From the NCBI GenBank assembly GCA_017464345.1, contig JAFUAH010000007.1:1-64000 (forward strand): a DNA stretch of 64,000 nt. Direction: 5' to 3'. Origin of the DNA: Bacteroidaceae bacterium (GTDB taxonomy: Bacteria; Bacteroidota; Bacteroidia; Bacteroidales; Bacteroidaceae). The position numbers were made by a program, and so were the translations under genes. Shown piece after piece: positions 17,074 to 25,742 of this stretch. Below the pieces are notes generated by a model. It saw only the letters and a list, made by a program, of their open reading frames with translations, ran no database searches and was not told the DNA's origin. The number at the start of each line of letters is the position of its first letter. The first letter of the stretch is position 1.

Positions 17074-18895
17074 AGACGTAATGTATTGCTCTGTTTTCAA
17101 AACTCCGGGCCTGTTCCTCGCTCTGCGGCGACAGCTCGCCCCGAATGTATTTCTCCATGATGAGTGCACCGATGGGCACACCGTATGTGGCTCCCCAGCC
17201 ACCATTCTCCACGTAGACTGCCACTGCTATCTGCGGATGCTCCTTAGGTGCAAAACCCATGAAGACGGAATGGTCATGCCCACGATTCTGTGCCGTCCCC
17301 GTCTTGCCACACACCTCATACCAGGGATTGTTGGCCGTGTGGCACGTACCGCCCGTAACGGCGCGGCGCATTCCCTCCACCACGTATTCGTAGTTCCGGG
17401 CGTCCACGTGAGTGTAGTGCTTCGTCGTATACAGGGTGTCCAGCGGTTCGCCCTGCACCTCCTTCACGATGTGGGGCGTGATGTAGTAGCCACGGTTGGC
17501 AATGGTGGCCCCGAGATTGGCAATCTGCAAGGGGGTCAGCGTCACCTCGCCCTGTCCGATGGCAATGGAGATGACACTCAGCGGGTTCCAGCGTCCAAGA
17601 TGCTTGTCGTAGTAGTCGGCATTGGGTATCATGCCACGCTTCTCGCCCGGCAAGTCCACGCCCAGTGCATAGCCGAACCCCATCGATACCATATAGTCCT
17701 TCCACGTGGTCAGTGCCTCCTGTATGGTCTTGTACTTCTTGCGATTGCCCAACATGTAGTACAGGCCCCAGCAGAAATATCCGTTGCACGAAGTGCCGAT
17801 GGCCGGCAGCAAGGCCAGGGTGTGCACACCGTGGCAACCCACCTTCATCCCACCAAAGCGGAATCCTCCCGTACAGGAATAGGCCGTCTGCGGCGTAATG
17901 ATGCCCTCTTGCAGGAATGTCAGTGCCTGAGAGGTCTTAAAAGTGGAGCCGGGGGGATAGGTGCCCATGATGGCGCGGTTCAGCAGGGGCTTCCTGGGGT
18001 CGAGAGAGAGTTCATGGTTGTTGGCACCACGCAGTTTGCCGACCATCAGGTGTGGGTCATAGGTGGGACTGGACACCATGCACAGCACCTCCCCCGTAGC
18101 CGGTTCTATGGCCACGATGCTGCCCAACTTCCCCTTCATCAGCCGTTCGCCCAAGGCTTGCAGCTCGATGTCGATGGAGAGCGTCAGGTTCTTCCCCGGC
18201 ACGGGAGCCCTGTCAAACTTCCCGTTCTGGTAACTGCCCTTGATGCGCCCGTTGGCATCGCGGAGCAATATCTCCACCCCCTTCTCGCCACGCAGCTCAC
18301 GCTCGTAGCTGCGCTCCACACCCACTTTACCGATGTAGTCGCCACTCTGATAATAATCATCAGCCTCGATGTCGGCCGGGTTCACCTCTCCCACATCGCC
18401 CAAAATATGGGCCGCATAGGGGAAAGCGTATTGGCGGATGTTGCGCTTCTGGATATAGAAGCCCGGGAAACGGAACAGCTTCTCCTGAAAACTGGAAAAC
18501 TCTTCGGCCGAAAGCTGATTCTTGAAAGGCTGCTGCGTGTAAGTGCTATAGCCCACCAACTTCGTGATGTCCTCCATACGTTGGTCGAACCATTCGCGCT
18601 CGATGCCCAGGCTACGGCACAAATCCAACGTGTCCAGCCCCTTCATTTCAGACTTCACCACCATGATGTCATACGAAGGCTGGTTGTACACCATTAGTTC
18701 TCCATTACGGTCGCGAATGGCTCCACGAGCCGGATACTGGATGCGCTTCAGGAAGGCATTAGAGTCGGCATTACGCTTGAAGTCCTCACTCATCAGCTGC
18801 AAGGAGAACAGCCGTATCAGGTAGACGACGATGATGCCGACAGCCACACCGCCCAGCACATACTTCCGGTTGCTATAGAGGTGGTCACTTCCCAT
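17054..18895 (-). CDS. mrdA: Penicillin-binding protein 2 (elongation transpeptidase)
   Basis: 613-aa class B PBP that cross-links peptidoglycan in the side wall. An N-terminal membrane anchor (YVLGGVAVGIIVVYLIRLF) precedes the dimerisation domain. The transpeptidase domain shows the three active-site motifs in order: S317-T-F-K320 in PPGSTFK, SCN in GTSCNGYF, and KTG in VCGKTGTAQN. The 5' end overlaps mreD by 11 nt and the 3' end overlaps rodA, so translation of the three is probably coupled. Confidence 0.96.
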   Translation of the reverse strand: MGSDHLYSNRKYVLGGVAVGIIVVYLIRLFSLQLMSEDFKRNADSNAFLKRIQYPARGAIRDRNGELMVYNQPSYDIMVVKSEMKGLDTLDLCRSLGIEREWFDQRMEDITKLVGYSTYTQQPFKNQLSAEEFSSFQEKLFRFPGFYIQKRNIRQYAFPYAAHILGDVGEVNPADIEADDYYQSGDYIGKVGVERSYERELRGEKGVEILLRDANGRIKGSYQNGKFDRAPVPGKNLTLSIDIELQALGERLMKGKLGSIVAIEPATGEVLCMVSSPTYDPHLMVGKLRGANNHELSLDPRKPLLNRAIMGTYPPGSTFKTSQALTFLQEGIITPQTAYSCTGGFRFGGMKVGCHGVHTLALLPAIGTSCNGYFCWGLYYMLGNRKKYKTIQEALTTWKDYMVSMGFGYALGVDLPGEKRGMIPNADYYDKHLGRWNPLSVISIAIGQGEVTLTPLQIANLGATIANRGYYITPHIVKEVQGEPLDTLYTTKHYTHVDARNYEYVVEGMRRAVTGGTCHTANNPWYEVCGKTGTAQNRGHDHSVFMGFAPKEHPQIAVAVYVENGGWGATYGVPIGALIMEKYIRGELSPQSEEQARSFENRAIHYVYGNGQR

Positions 18896-19388
18896 GACGA
18901 AGAGAATCGATGGTGAGCATCAGTACAAGGGACAGGAGCAGACTGCTCCCCACAGAGATGAGCAGACTCTCCCAGTGAAAATAAGAAAAGCTCTCCAACA
19001 GATAGAACACAAGATGGTGGACCGTAGCCAACACCGCCAAGTAGCGGATGTGGTTCCACACACCCATGGTCTGGTACGTCGGCACCATATCCTCCACACT
19101 CTCCTTGGGTGCCCAAGCCTGCAGCAAGGGCCACTGTACGAAGGCTGCAAAGGTCAGTGCTGCGGCTGCCGCCCCGAACGTGTTGGAAAAGATGTCCACC
19201 GACAATCCCAGTACGAAGGCCCACAGGAGACTGCCGATACGATTGGCATTGAGGGGAAGATAGGCCAGGAACAAGACATAAAGCATGGGAGTGGCATAGC
19301 CGAAGAGATGGATGTGATTGCACACCAACACCTGCAAGGCCATCAGCCCCAGCATTTGCAACAACCGTTTCAGAAATATCAGCAGCAT
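18885..19388 (-). CDS. mreD: Rod shape-determining membrane protein MreD
   Basis: 167-aa integral membrane protein with about five hydrophobic segments (LQVLVCNHIHLFGYATPML, then LWAFVLGLSVDIFSNTFGAA). MreD sequences diverge widely; the call rests on size, topology and position between mreC (11-nt gap) and mrdA (11-nt overlap). Confidence 0.9.
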   Translation of the reverse strand: MLLIFLKRLLQMLGLMALQVLVCNHIHLFGYATPMLYVLFLAYLPLNANRIGSLLWAFVLGLSVDIFSNTFGAAAAALTFAAFVQWPLLQAWAPKESVEDMVPTYQTMGVWNHIRYLAVLATVHHLVFYLLESFSYFHWESLLISVGSSLLLSLVLMLTIDSLRHGK

Positions 19389-19399
19389 AGCCTATTAGA

Positions 19400-20242
19400 T
19401 TATTTCAGCGTTTTCGGAGTCTCCACAGTATTCAGGGTATTCAGCCCTCCCTCTATCACCACTACATCCCGCAGGCGGGCAAAGTCGGTACTCAACTGTA
19501 TCTCCAACTTATAGGACAATCCGTCATCCGAATTCAGCACACGCTTGACCCGACCTACAAAGATACCTGCGGGAAAGACACTGCTGTAACCACTGGTCTC
19601 CACCAACTCACCCTTCCGGACCTTGGCATGTCGCGGGATATCATCAATGAAAGCCCGCAGGGGCGAGCCTCCGTTCCACTTCAGGTAACCAAAATATTCC
19701 GTACTCTTCAGGCGGCAGCTGATGCTACTGTTGGAGTTCAATACTGGCAGGACGATGGCATAGTGGTCGCCTGTCTGGCAGACGATGCCCACAATGCCCG
19801 TACCACAGAGCACGCCCATCTCGTTCCGGACGCCGTCCAGTGTCCCACGGTTTATGGTTATCAGATTGTCGCGGTCGCGCACCGAATTGTTGATGACTTG
19901 TGCGGGAATGCGCCTACAGTCAGCGATTTGCCTGGCCAATAGTCTTTCGGTATAGGATGAATCGTGCTCCAATACGGCCAACTGGTGGCGCAGTACGTCC
20001 ACCTCCTGTTGCAACTCCAGATTCGTCTCCGTCAGTTGCTGATTGAGCTCTCCCAGATGGGCATAAGCAATGATTCCGCTTTCCCACTCCAGAACCTGCC
20101 CTACCAACGCATTGGCCTGGGTGAACCACACACTGGCCTGATAGGCACTAAAACGAAATAGGAGCACCAGGCTCGCCACCTCCAGCAGGAGGAAGACAAT
20201 CCAGTGCCCCCATTGTTCTATTCTTTCCAACAGGCTGCGCAC
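19400..20242 (-). CDS. mreC: Rod shape-determining protein MreC
   Basis: 280-aa bitopic protein linking cytoplasmic MreB to periplasmic PBP2. One N-terminal membrane helix (WIVFLLLEVASLVLLFRF), then a coiled-coil segment (about residues 60-100, LNQQLTETNLELQQEVDVLR) and the periplasmic beta domain with NRGTLDGVRNEMGVLCGTGI. It lies 14 nt downstream of mreB. Confidence 0.94.
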   Translation of the reverse strand: MRSLLERIEQWGHWIVFLLLEVASLVLLFRFSAYQASVWFTQANALVGQVLEWESGIIAYAHLGELNQQLTETNLELQQEVDVLRHQLAVLEHDSSYTERLLARQIADCRRIPAQVINNSVRDRDNLITINRGTLDGVRNEMGVLCGTGIVGIVCQTGDHYAIVLPVLNSNSSISCRLKSTEYFGYLKWNGGSPLRAFIDDIPRHAKVRKGELVETSGYSSVFPAGIFVGRVKRVLNSDDGLSYKLEIQLSTDFARLRDVVVIEGGLNTLNTVETPKTLK

Positions 20243-20256
20243 GCTATCTCACTTTT

Positions 20257-21276
20257 TTACATCAAGAATGCATACCGGTGGATGTTCTTCAGTGCTATGC
20301 CTGTGCCCTTAGCCACGCTGTGCAGGGGATCCTCAGCCACATGGAAGGGGATATTTATCTTGTCGGTCAGACGTTTGTCCAGTCCGCGCAGACGCGCACC
20401 GCCACCCGTCAGCCAGATGCCATTGTGGACAATATCGGCATACAGCTCAGGGGGAGTGTTCTCCAGTGCACTCAGTACGGCAGCCTCCACACGCGACACG
20501 GTCTTCTCCAGACAGTGGGCTATCTCCTGATAGCAAACGGGCACCTCCATAGGTAGCGCCGTGATGCGATTGGGGCCATACACGATGTAGTCTTCAGGAG
20601 CCTCATCGCCAAGTTCAGTCAGCGCCGACCCGACATTTATCTTGATGCGTTCGGCCATACGCTCGCTGACTTTCACATTATGCTGTCGGCTCATATACTC
20701 CTGAATATCGGCATTCAGATCGTCGCCAGCCACCTTGATGGAGTTATTGGTCACAATGCCCCCCATAGAGATAACGGCAATCTCTGTCGTACCGCCACCG
20801 ATGTCCACCACCATGTTTCCTTCCGGCGCCGTTACATCGAGCCCGATGCCGATGGCAGCAGCCATGGGTTCATAGATGAGATAGATTTCTCGTCCACCTG
20901 CATGTTCAGCACTGTCGCGCACGGCACGCAATTCCACCTCCGTGCTGCCGCTGGGCACACCGATGACCATCTTCATGGAGGGGCTAAACAAACTGCTGCC
21001 TGTATGCACCATCTTTATGAGTCCGCGCATCATCTTCTCGCAGGCATCGAAGTCGGCAATCACGCCGTCACGCAGAGGGCGTACGGTGCGTATGTCGGCA
21101 TTCGTCTTTTCATGCATTTCCTTGGCCCGCTCGCCGACGGCTATCATACGGTCGGTGCGACGGTCAAGAGCCACCACACTGGGCTGGTCCACCACAATTT
21201 TCTCATTTGAGATGATGATGGTATTGGCCGTACCCAGATCCATGGCTATTTCTTTGTTCAAGGAGAACCATTTCAT
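20257..21276 (-). CDS. mreB: Actin-like cell-shape protein MreB
   Basis: 339-aa bacterial actin that organises side-wall synthesis. Nucleotide-binding motifs are plain: MDLGTANTII (phosphate 1), MVVDIGGGTTEIAVIS (phosphate 2) and GIWLTGGGARLRGLD (adenosine). An in-frame extension to 21366 is not MreB-like; the ATG at 21276 gives the family N-terminus MKWFSLNKEIAMDLG. A 116-nt gap separates it from purH, with a possible stem GGTCTCT/AGAGACC (21319-21325 with 21377-21383) that might tune read-through. Confidence 0.97.
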   Translation of the reverse strand: MKWFSLNKEIAMDLGTANTIIISNEKIVVDQPSVVALDRRTDRMIAVGERAKEMHEKTNADIRTVRPLRDGVIADFDACEKMMRGLIKMVHTGSSLFSPSMKMVIGVPSGSTEVELRAVRDSAEHAGGREIYLIYEPMAAAIGIGLDVTAPEGNMVVDIGGGTTEIAVISMGGIVTNNSIKVAGDDLNADIQEYMSRQHNVKVSERMAERIKINVGSALTELGDEAPEDYIVYGPNRITALPMEVPVCYQEIAHCLEKTVSRVEAAVLSALENTPPELYADIVHNGIWLTGGGARLRGLDKRLTDKINIPFHVAEDPLHSVAKGTGIALKNIHRYAFLM

Positions 21277-21392
21277 AGTTTTTCTTCTTTTTGGGAGTTC
21301 TTGTTTTTGAGGATATAGGGTCTCTGTAGGACTCGTGAGCCCTGTGAGGATAGAGAAGCCCTGCAAGGGTTAGGGAAGAGACCTACGATGCT

Positions 21393-21986
21393 TTAGGAGA
21401 CGAACCAGCCGTGAATGGCCGTGTCATAGTGGCTGCTGACGCCAAAGGCCCTGGCAGCCAAATCGCGACGCTGAGCGAGCGTGGTGCAAGCCCCCTGTTC
21501 GCGCAGGAGTCCCATCAGCACAGAATACTCAGCCTTGGAGGGAACGATGACTACGTCCTTGAAGTTCTTGGCAGCTGCACGGATGAGCGAAATTCCTCCA
21601 ATGTCAATCTTCTCAATAATCTCTGCTTCGCTGGCACCGCTTTTCACCGTATCCTCGAAGGGATAGAGATCTACGATGACCAAGTCTATCTCGGGAATCT
21701 CATATTTCTGCATCTCGAACTGGTCTCCAGCCAGTTCCCGGCGCCCCAGAATTCCGCCAAAGACTTTGGGATGCAGCGTCTTCACCCGCCCCCCGAGGAT
21801 GCTGGGATAGCCCGTGACATCCTCCACCTTACGGCAGGGAATGCCCAGACCCTCTATGAAAGCCTGTGTGCCGCCTGTGCTAAGCAGTTCCACACCTTCC
21901 TCGTGCAATTTATGCAAGATTTCATCAAGCCCGTCCTTGTGATAAACACTGACCAAGGCCCTACGTATTTGTTTACTATTTTCCAT
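21393..21986 (-). CDS. purH: IMP cyclohydrolase domain of PurH, transformylase half absent
   Basis: 197 aa covering only the MGS-like IMP cyclohydrolase domain: ALVSVYHKDGLDEI, LLSTGGTQAFIE, SILGGRVKTLHPKVFGGIL and IDLVIVDLYPFEDTV are canonical. Usual bacterial PurH is about 505-530 aa, with an AICAR transformylase domain after this point. Here the frame closes with TAA right after SSHYDTAIHGWFVS, and the 116 nt before mreB cannot hold the rest. The domain itself looks intact and conserved, so a split enzyme is more likely than a dying gene; the transformylase would have to be encoded elsewhere. The ATG at 21986 is preferred to 22037. A -7 element TAATTTTG (22007-22014, minus strand) lies just upstream. 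Confidence 0.88.
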   Translation of the reverse strand: MENSKQIRRALVSVYHKDGLDEILHKLHEEGVELLSTGGTQAFIEGLGIPCRKVEDVTGYPSILGGRVKTLHPKVFGGILGRRELAGDQFEMQKYEIPEIDLVIVDLYPFEDTVKSGASEAEIIEKIDIGGISLIRAAAKNFKDVVIVPSKAEYSVLMGLLREQGACTTLAQRRDLAARAFGVSSHYDTAIHGWFVS

Positions 21987-22078
21987 ATCTCTTTCTTTTT
22001 GCGGTGCAAAATTACAATTTTTCCCCCATACAGACACTATCCCGATAACGGAAAGTTTCGGTATCAGGGTGTTTTTTC

Positions 22079-24784
22079 TCAGCGCACCACCTTTTTGCCG
22101 CTTTGTATGTAGACTCCGTGACGACTGGACACGTGCGTGAGACGCCGGCCCGAGAGGTCGTAGAGTGGCAAGGTAGCTCCCGTACTTGAAGCTTCAACAG
22201 CAGGGGCTGCGATACCGTCCACCTTGGCTCCGAGGTAGAATATCTGGAAGTTATCGAAGCACGTCCAGCTGCTTGTGCTCTTGGTCTTTCCATCCTTTTC
22301 TACACCCAATCTCAGTGTTCCGTCCGTCACGTTCACCTCTATTTTGGTCAGATACAGTCCCTTCACAAAGTACTGCGATGCAGAAGCCATGTCGTTGGGC
22401 ACGTAGCCCCCCTCCACCATGACCTCGTTACCCTTGCCGACCGCCGTAGCCTGCGGCTGGCTCTGGACTAATGGCAGACGCGCTTCCTGCCAGTCGCCCC
22501 CACAGGAAGCAAACAGGCGAGCATGCTGTGCACCTCCCGTCCCATTGTCACCATCGCGGTAGAACCCCTGGCACTGAACAACGTAATGCCCATTAGGCAA
22601 GTCCCGGATCTCCTGGAAGAGCGACCACGTGGTATTGCTTCCGCCATTCACACTACTGTCGCTGCCGATATATACTTCGTAGACCCCGTTGCCATAGGTA
22701 GTCTCGAAATATCCATCCGTACTGCGGTTGCCCTTGCGCGACCAGTCCGAGCCTGCCGTCCACTGCCACTGTGCTATGCCCTCGCCGTCGTTGCGGTCGA
22801 AGTTCGCACCGGGGAGTAGGAAGGTGCAGTTAATAGGCTTCGTCTCCGTGGCATCCTGCATCTGGTTTTTCAGATCTGCCAGTGTGTATATCTGCCATTG
22901 CTGGCCCGAGAGACGTGTATTGGTGGAGGCCGTCGTCACCTGATATGTGTTAGGCCCGACACTGTTCGTGGCATAGCGGTTCTGTCCGCCGCGTGCCAGT
23001 GATACACTGCCCGTGGAGAACACCACATAGTCTCCCACTTCTGTGATTTTCCAGGCAAACGGGTCGCCATCGACATAGGGGTCTGTTCCATTGACAAAAC
23101 CACCGCCACGCCCCGTAGCCAGCGTATACTGTCCGTTGCCCAGCGCTGCAATGTCCAGCGGCATCCCATAGTCGCCTATGGCTGCGTGGGTGCCCCACAT
23201 GCCTGCCGCCTTCAGGAATCCTCCGCCTGCTGCCCGCAGATACACGCCCTGTGCCACAAACTTGTCGTCGGGTTCCTCACCGGGGTTCTCTCCCTTTTTC
23301 TCATAGGAAAATGTCACCACCATGGGCCAATGGTCGGCCAGCGGTTCACCATCCTCTCCTATGAAGGAAATGTCCTGTGCAAAGATTTCTGCCTGCAACT
23401 GATACTCCGCATCGGTGTTGTTGATGTAGAAGACCTTGTCCACCACCTCGCCACGGCGATATCCGTTATCGCTTACCAACAGGGCATCCGCCCCATATCC
23501 CGGGTAACCGCCCATACGTGCTGCCTCCACCCAGGCATCACGAATCGTGAAGCGCGGGTCGGCCTCAATGGCATCAATGAAGAGCGCCTTCATCCTGTCT
23601 CGCGTGTAGCGGCAGTTGGTGTCTCCCATCACGATAATGGGGCGCCGGTTGTCCGTCCCTAGGATGTCTGCCACCAACTGCTGCATCTGACTCTCGCGGG
23701 CAGCCAGATCGCCCGACGAGGTCTCGGCATCCATGTGCATGATATAGACATCGAAGGCCACACCGTCGTTCATGGTGACCGTGTAGTATCGGTAACCCTT
23801 CTTGATGAGTTCGTCGTTGCCGTCGCTGGTGGTACCGTTTCGCTTGTTCCACTTTGTCCAGCGCTCATTGGACTGCGAGCAGACGCTGTTCCGGGTGAAG
23901 AAGTTCAGACCATCGGTGTCGATGCCACCGCCACCCAGTATGGCTGCCAGTCCGCCGAACAGTCCGCCGGCCCCCTCGATGCCTCCACGCCAGGTACCCG
24001 TGGTATAGTCGGACAGGGCCGAACAGATTTCACTGTTATAGTTAAAGTCCTCGCTCACCCCTATCACGTCGTAGCCCATGGTGGACAGCTTCTGACTGAT
24101 GGCCCGTGCCCCATTGGCTCCCTTACTGTCGGGGTTCATGCTGATACCGAAAGCCTTCGAGGGCAGTCCGTCCACATTCAGGGCTACGGCCACAAAGCGT
24201 TTCTTGGCCAGGAGGGCCTTATAGTCATCTTCCGGAATAAAGCGCCACAGCCCCATGTCCTCACGTATGGCCGTCGATGGCAGTTTGTCGAACGTACACC
24301 GATTGCCGTCCTGGAAGCGCAGGGTGTCGCTGGCATTGTCTATCAGCAGGTAGCCTTCCGGACAGGCTATGGCACGGAACTGTGTGGGCGTGCGCGAAGT
24401 GCGGTTGTCATCGTCCGAGCCATAACAGGCATCGACTACAGGCACACGGGTAGTCTCGTCCTGGGCCTTATATATCCAGTTGTCCACACCGGCATCCCAA
24501 GCCTGATGTGTCAGGCTATAGTGGGTATTGATGAGGATGCGGCTGCCCGTACCGCGCTCCAGTGTGCAGAGCAGGGCCCTCTCATTTCCAAAAGGCACCA
24601 GAGACACCTGTGTACCCCAGGCATTGCCATAGGAGAGAAACTTGCCCTGATAGACATTGTAGAGATAATAGGCCTTACCCACCTCCGGTACCGTGCCGAC
24701 GAATGCAGCCCGTGCCGTGCTGGCAAGAGTTAGCACCAGCAGCAGAGCCGCCCAGAATTTTCCTGTCTTCATATTTCTTTTCAC
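22079..24784 (-). CDS. Secreted endonuclease/exonuclease/phosphatase-fold enzyme with binding modules
   Basis: 901-aa exported protein; signal peptide ends near TARAAF, with an alternative start at 24772. Residues about 28-185 form a module with KAYYLYNVYQGKFLSYGNAWGT that recurs in another secreted protein here. Residues about 193-490 are an EEP (DNase I-like) domain showing ALNVDGLP, GVSEDFNYNSE (metal Glu), IMHMDAE, VMGDTNCRYTRD and the terminal DHWP. Then come a second WGT module (about 510-560), a galactose-binding-like domain (about 650-860) and the tail YDLSGRR...HGVYIQSGKKVVR. The substrate could be DNA, phospholipid or a phosphodiester on glycans; sphingomyelinase-like proteins share this motif set. 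A -7 box TATCTTTG (24820-24827, minus strand) precedes it. Confidence 0.85.
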   Translation of the reverse strand: MKRNMKTGKFWAALLLVLTLASTARAAFVGTVPEVGKAYYLYNVYQGKFLSYGNAWGTQVSLVPFGNERALLCTLERGTGSRILINTHYSLTHQAWDAGVDNWIYKAQDETTRVPVVDACYGSDDDNRTSRTPTQFRAIACPEGYLLIDNASDTLRFQDGNRCTFDKLPSTAIREDMGLWRFIPEDDYKALLAKKRFVAVALNVDGLPSKAFGISMNPDSKGANGARAISQKLSTMGYDVIGVSEDFNYNSEICSALSDYTTGTWRGGIEGAGGLFGGLAAILGGGGIDTDGLNFFTRNSVCSQSNERWTKWNKRNGTTSDGNDELIKKGYRYYTVTMNDGVAFDVYIMHMDAETSSGDLAARESQMQQLVADILGTDNRRPIIVMGDTNCRYTRDRMKALFIDAIEADPRFTIRDAWVEAARMGGYPGYGADALLVSDNGYRRGEVVDKVFYINNTDAEYQLQAEIFAQDISFIGEDGEPLADHWPMVVTFSYEKKGENPGEEPDDKFVAQGVYLRAAGGGFLKAAGMWGTHAAIGDYGMPLDIAALGNGQYTLATGRGGGFVNGTDPYVDGDPFAWKITEVGDYVVFSTGSVSLARGGQNRYATNSVGPNTYQVTTASTNTRLSGQQWQIYTLADLKNQMQDATETKPINCTFLLPGANFDRNDGEGIAQWQWTAGSDWSRKGNRSTDGYFETTYGNGVYEVYIGSDSSVNGGSNTTWSLFQEIRDLPNGHYVVQCQGFYRDGDNGTGGAQHARLFASCGGDWQEARLPLVQSQPQATAVGKGNEVMVEGGYVPNDMASASQYFVKGLYLTKIEVNVTDGTLRLGVEKDGKTKSTSSWTCFDNFQIFYLGAKVDGIAAPAVEASSTGATLPLYDLSGRRLTHVSSRHGVYIQSGKKVVR

Positions 24785-24879
24785 TATTTATTCCTTAGTC
24801 TATAATATACAATTCGTGCCAAAGATACGAAATAAAATCCGAACTAAGGCACTTCGGATAAAAAATAATCTTGCATTTA

Positions 24880-24912
24880 TTTGGTTATATCATACACTTT
24901 GTATTATCTTCG
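24880..24912 (+). promoter_or_regulatory. Probable promoter of the RQC-like gene
   Basis: TTTG (24880-24883), 21-nt spacer, then TATCTTCG (24905-24912), one mismatch from TAnnTTTG. It lies 26 nt before the ATG at 24939 and supports that start over longer in-frame starts. Confidence 0.5.
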
Positions 24913-24938
24913 CCCCCGAAAACATAACACGAAACCCA

Positions 24939-25676
24939 ATGGACGCAAAAGAATCTTTGAAGAATGTGCTGGACATCCTGCACGAATTGAAAAAACAAAA
25001 TATTACAAAACAGACACTTATTGATGCCCTTCGCGGCGTCGAAAGTCGCGCCGTACTGGAGCTGGGACTGGAATCTCTGGAATTCTTCGGCTGTGGCGAC
25101 AAACGCGAAGAACTGCACTACACCATGGTCATCGACCAAGCTACAGAGGAGAAATACCTGAAATTCTCCGACAGCGGGATAAGTATCACTCCCAAGGGGG
25201 AGCGGTTCCGCAAGGCTCCCACCGCATTCGTCCTGAAAGACGACAGCGAAGAGAACGGACCCGACGGCAGCGAAGAGGCACTACTGGACAGTCTAGTGGA
25301 GAAAGCCCTGAACGACAAGACTGAGGAAGAGGACCCTTCCCTCATCCCTGCCACCCCTAATCCGGCTACAGCACGCTCACAGCAGATGATACATCTCATC
25401 CAAGCCATCGACCGCAAGATACCGCTCGACGACTATGCCGAACAAATGCAGCTGGACTTCGACGAGGTGCTGGACACACTGGATGCTCTGGTGCGCCGAG
25501 GCACACAGCTGGACATATCCTACTTCGTGGACGAAGTGTTGGAGAAGGACTGCCAGGATGAACTCTTCGACTACTTCGATGAGGTGGACGGCGACGTGGA
25601 AAAGGCCACGGAGGAGTTCTACGGTGTCTACCAGCCCGAGGAAATCCGCTTGGCACGCTTCGTCTGGAAAAAGTAA
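24939..25676 (+). CDS. RecQ C-terminal-like protein (RQC plus HTH) without helicase domain
   Basis: 245-aa cytoplasmic protein. Residues about 5-105 resemble the RecQ winged-helix RQC domain (GLESLEFFGCGDKREELHYT, then YLKFSDSGISITPKGERFRK). After an acidic linker (about 110-150), residues about 155-245 resemble the helix-turn-helix tail of Bacteroidota RecQ (MIHLIQAIDRKIPLDDYAEQ, LVRRGTQLDISYFVDEVLE, YQPEEIRLARF). The helicase lobes and HRDC domain are missing, and the sequence upstream is the promoter region of a divergent gene, not a damaged helicase. It may be a standalone structured-DNA binder or a decayed RecQ paralog; the well-kept domains favour the former. The frame is open to 24693, but those residues look non-coding. 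Confidence 0.65.
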   Translation: MDAKESLKNVLDILHELKKQNITKQTLIDALRGVESRAVLELGLESLEFFGCGDKREELHYTMVIDQATEEKYLKFSDSGISITPKGERFRKAPTAFVLKDDSEENGPDGSEEALLDSLVEKALNDKTEEEDPSLIPATPNPATARSQQMIHLIQAIDRKIPLDDYAEQMQLDFDEVLDTLDALVRRGTQLDISYFVDEVLEKDCQDELFDYFDEVDGDVEKATEEFYGVYQPEEIRLARFVWKK

Positions 25677-25742
25677 GTCCCGACCGCCTCTCACGCCTCC
25701 CCCATCTCCCCTCCTAAATATCCGAACTACAACTATACTATC

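Noticed and set aside
17074..17205. Longer start for rodA
   Set aside because: The extra 44 residues overlap mrdA out of frame and do not resemble a RodA N-terminus.
24693..24938. Longer start for the RQC-like gene
   Set aside because: The extension crosses the promoter regions of both divergent genes and encodes no RecQ-like sequence.
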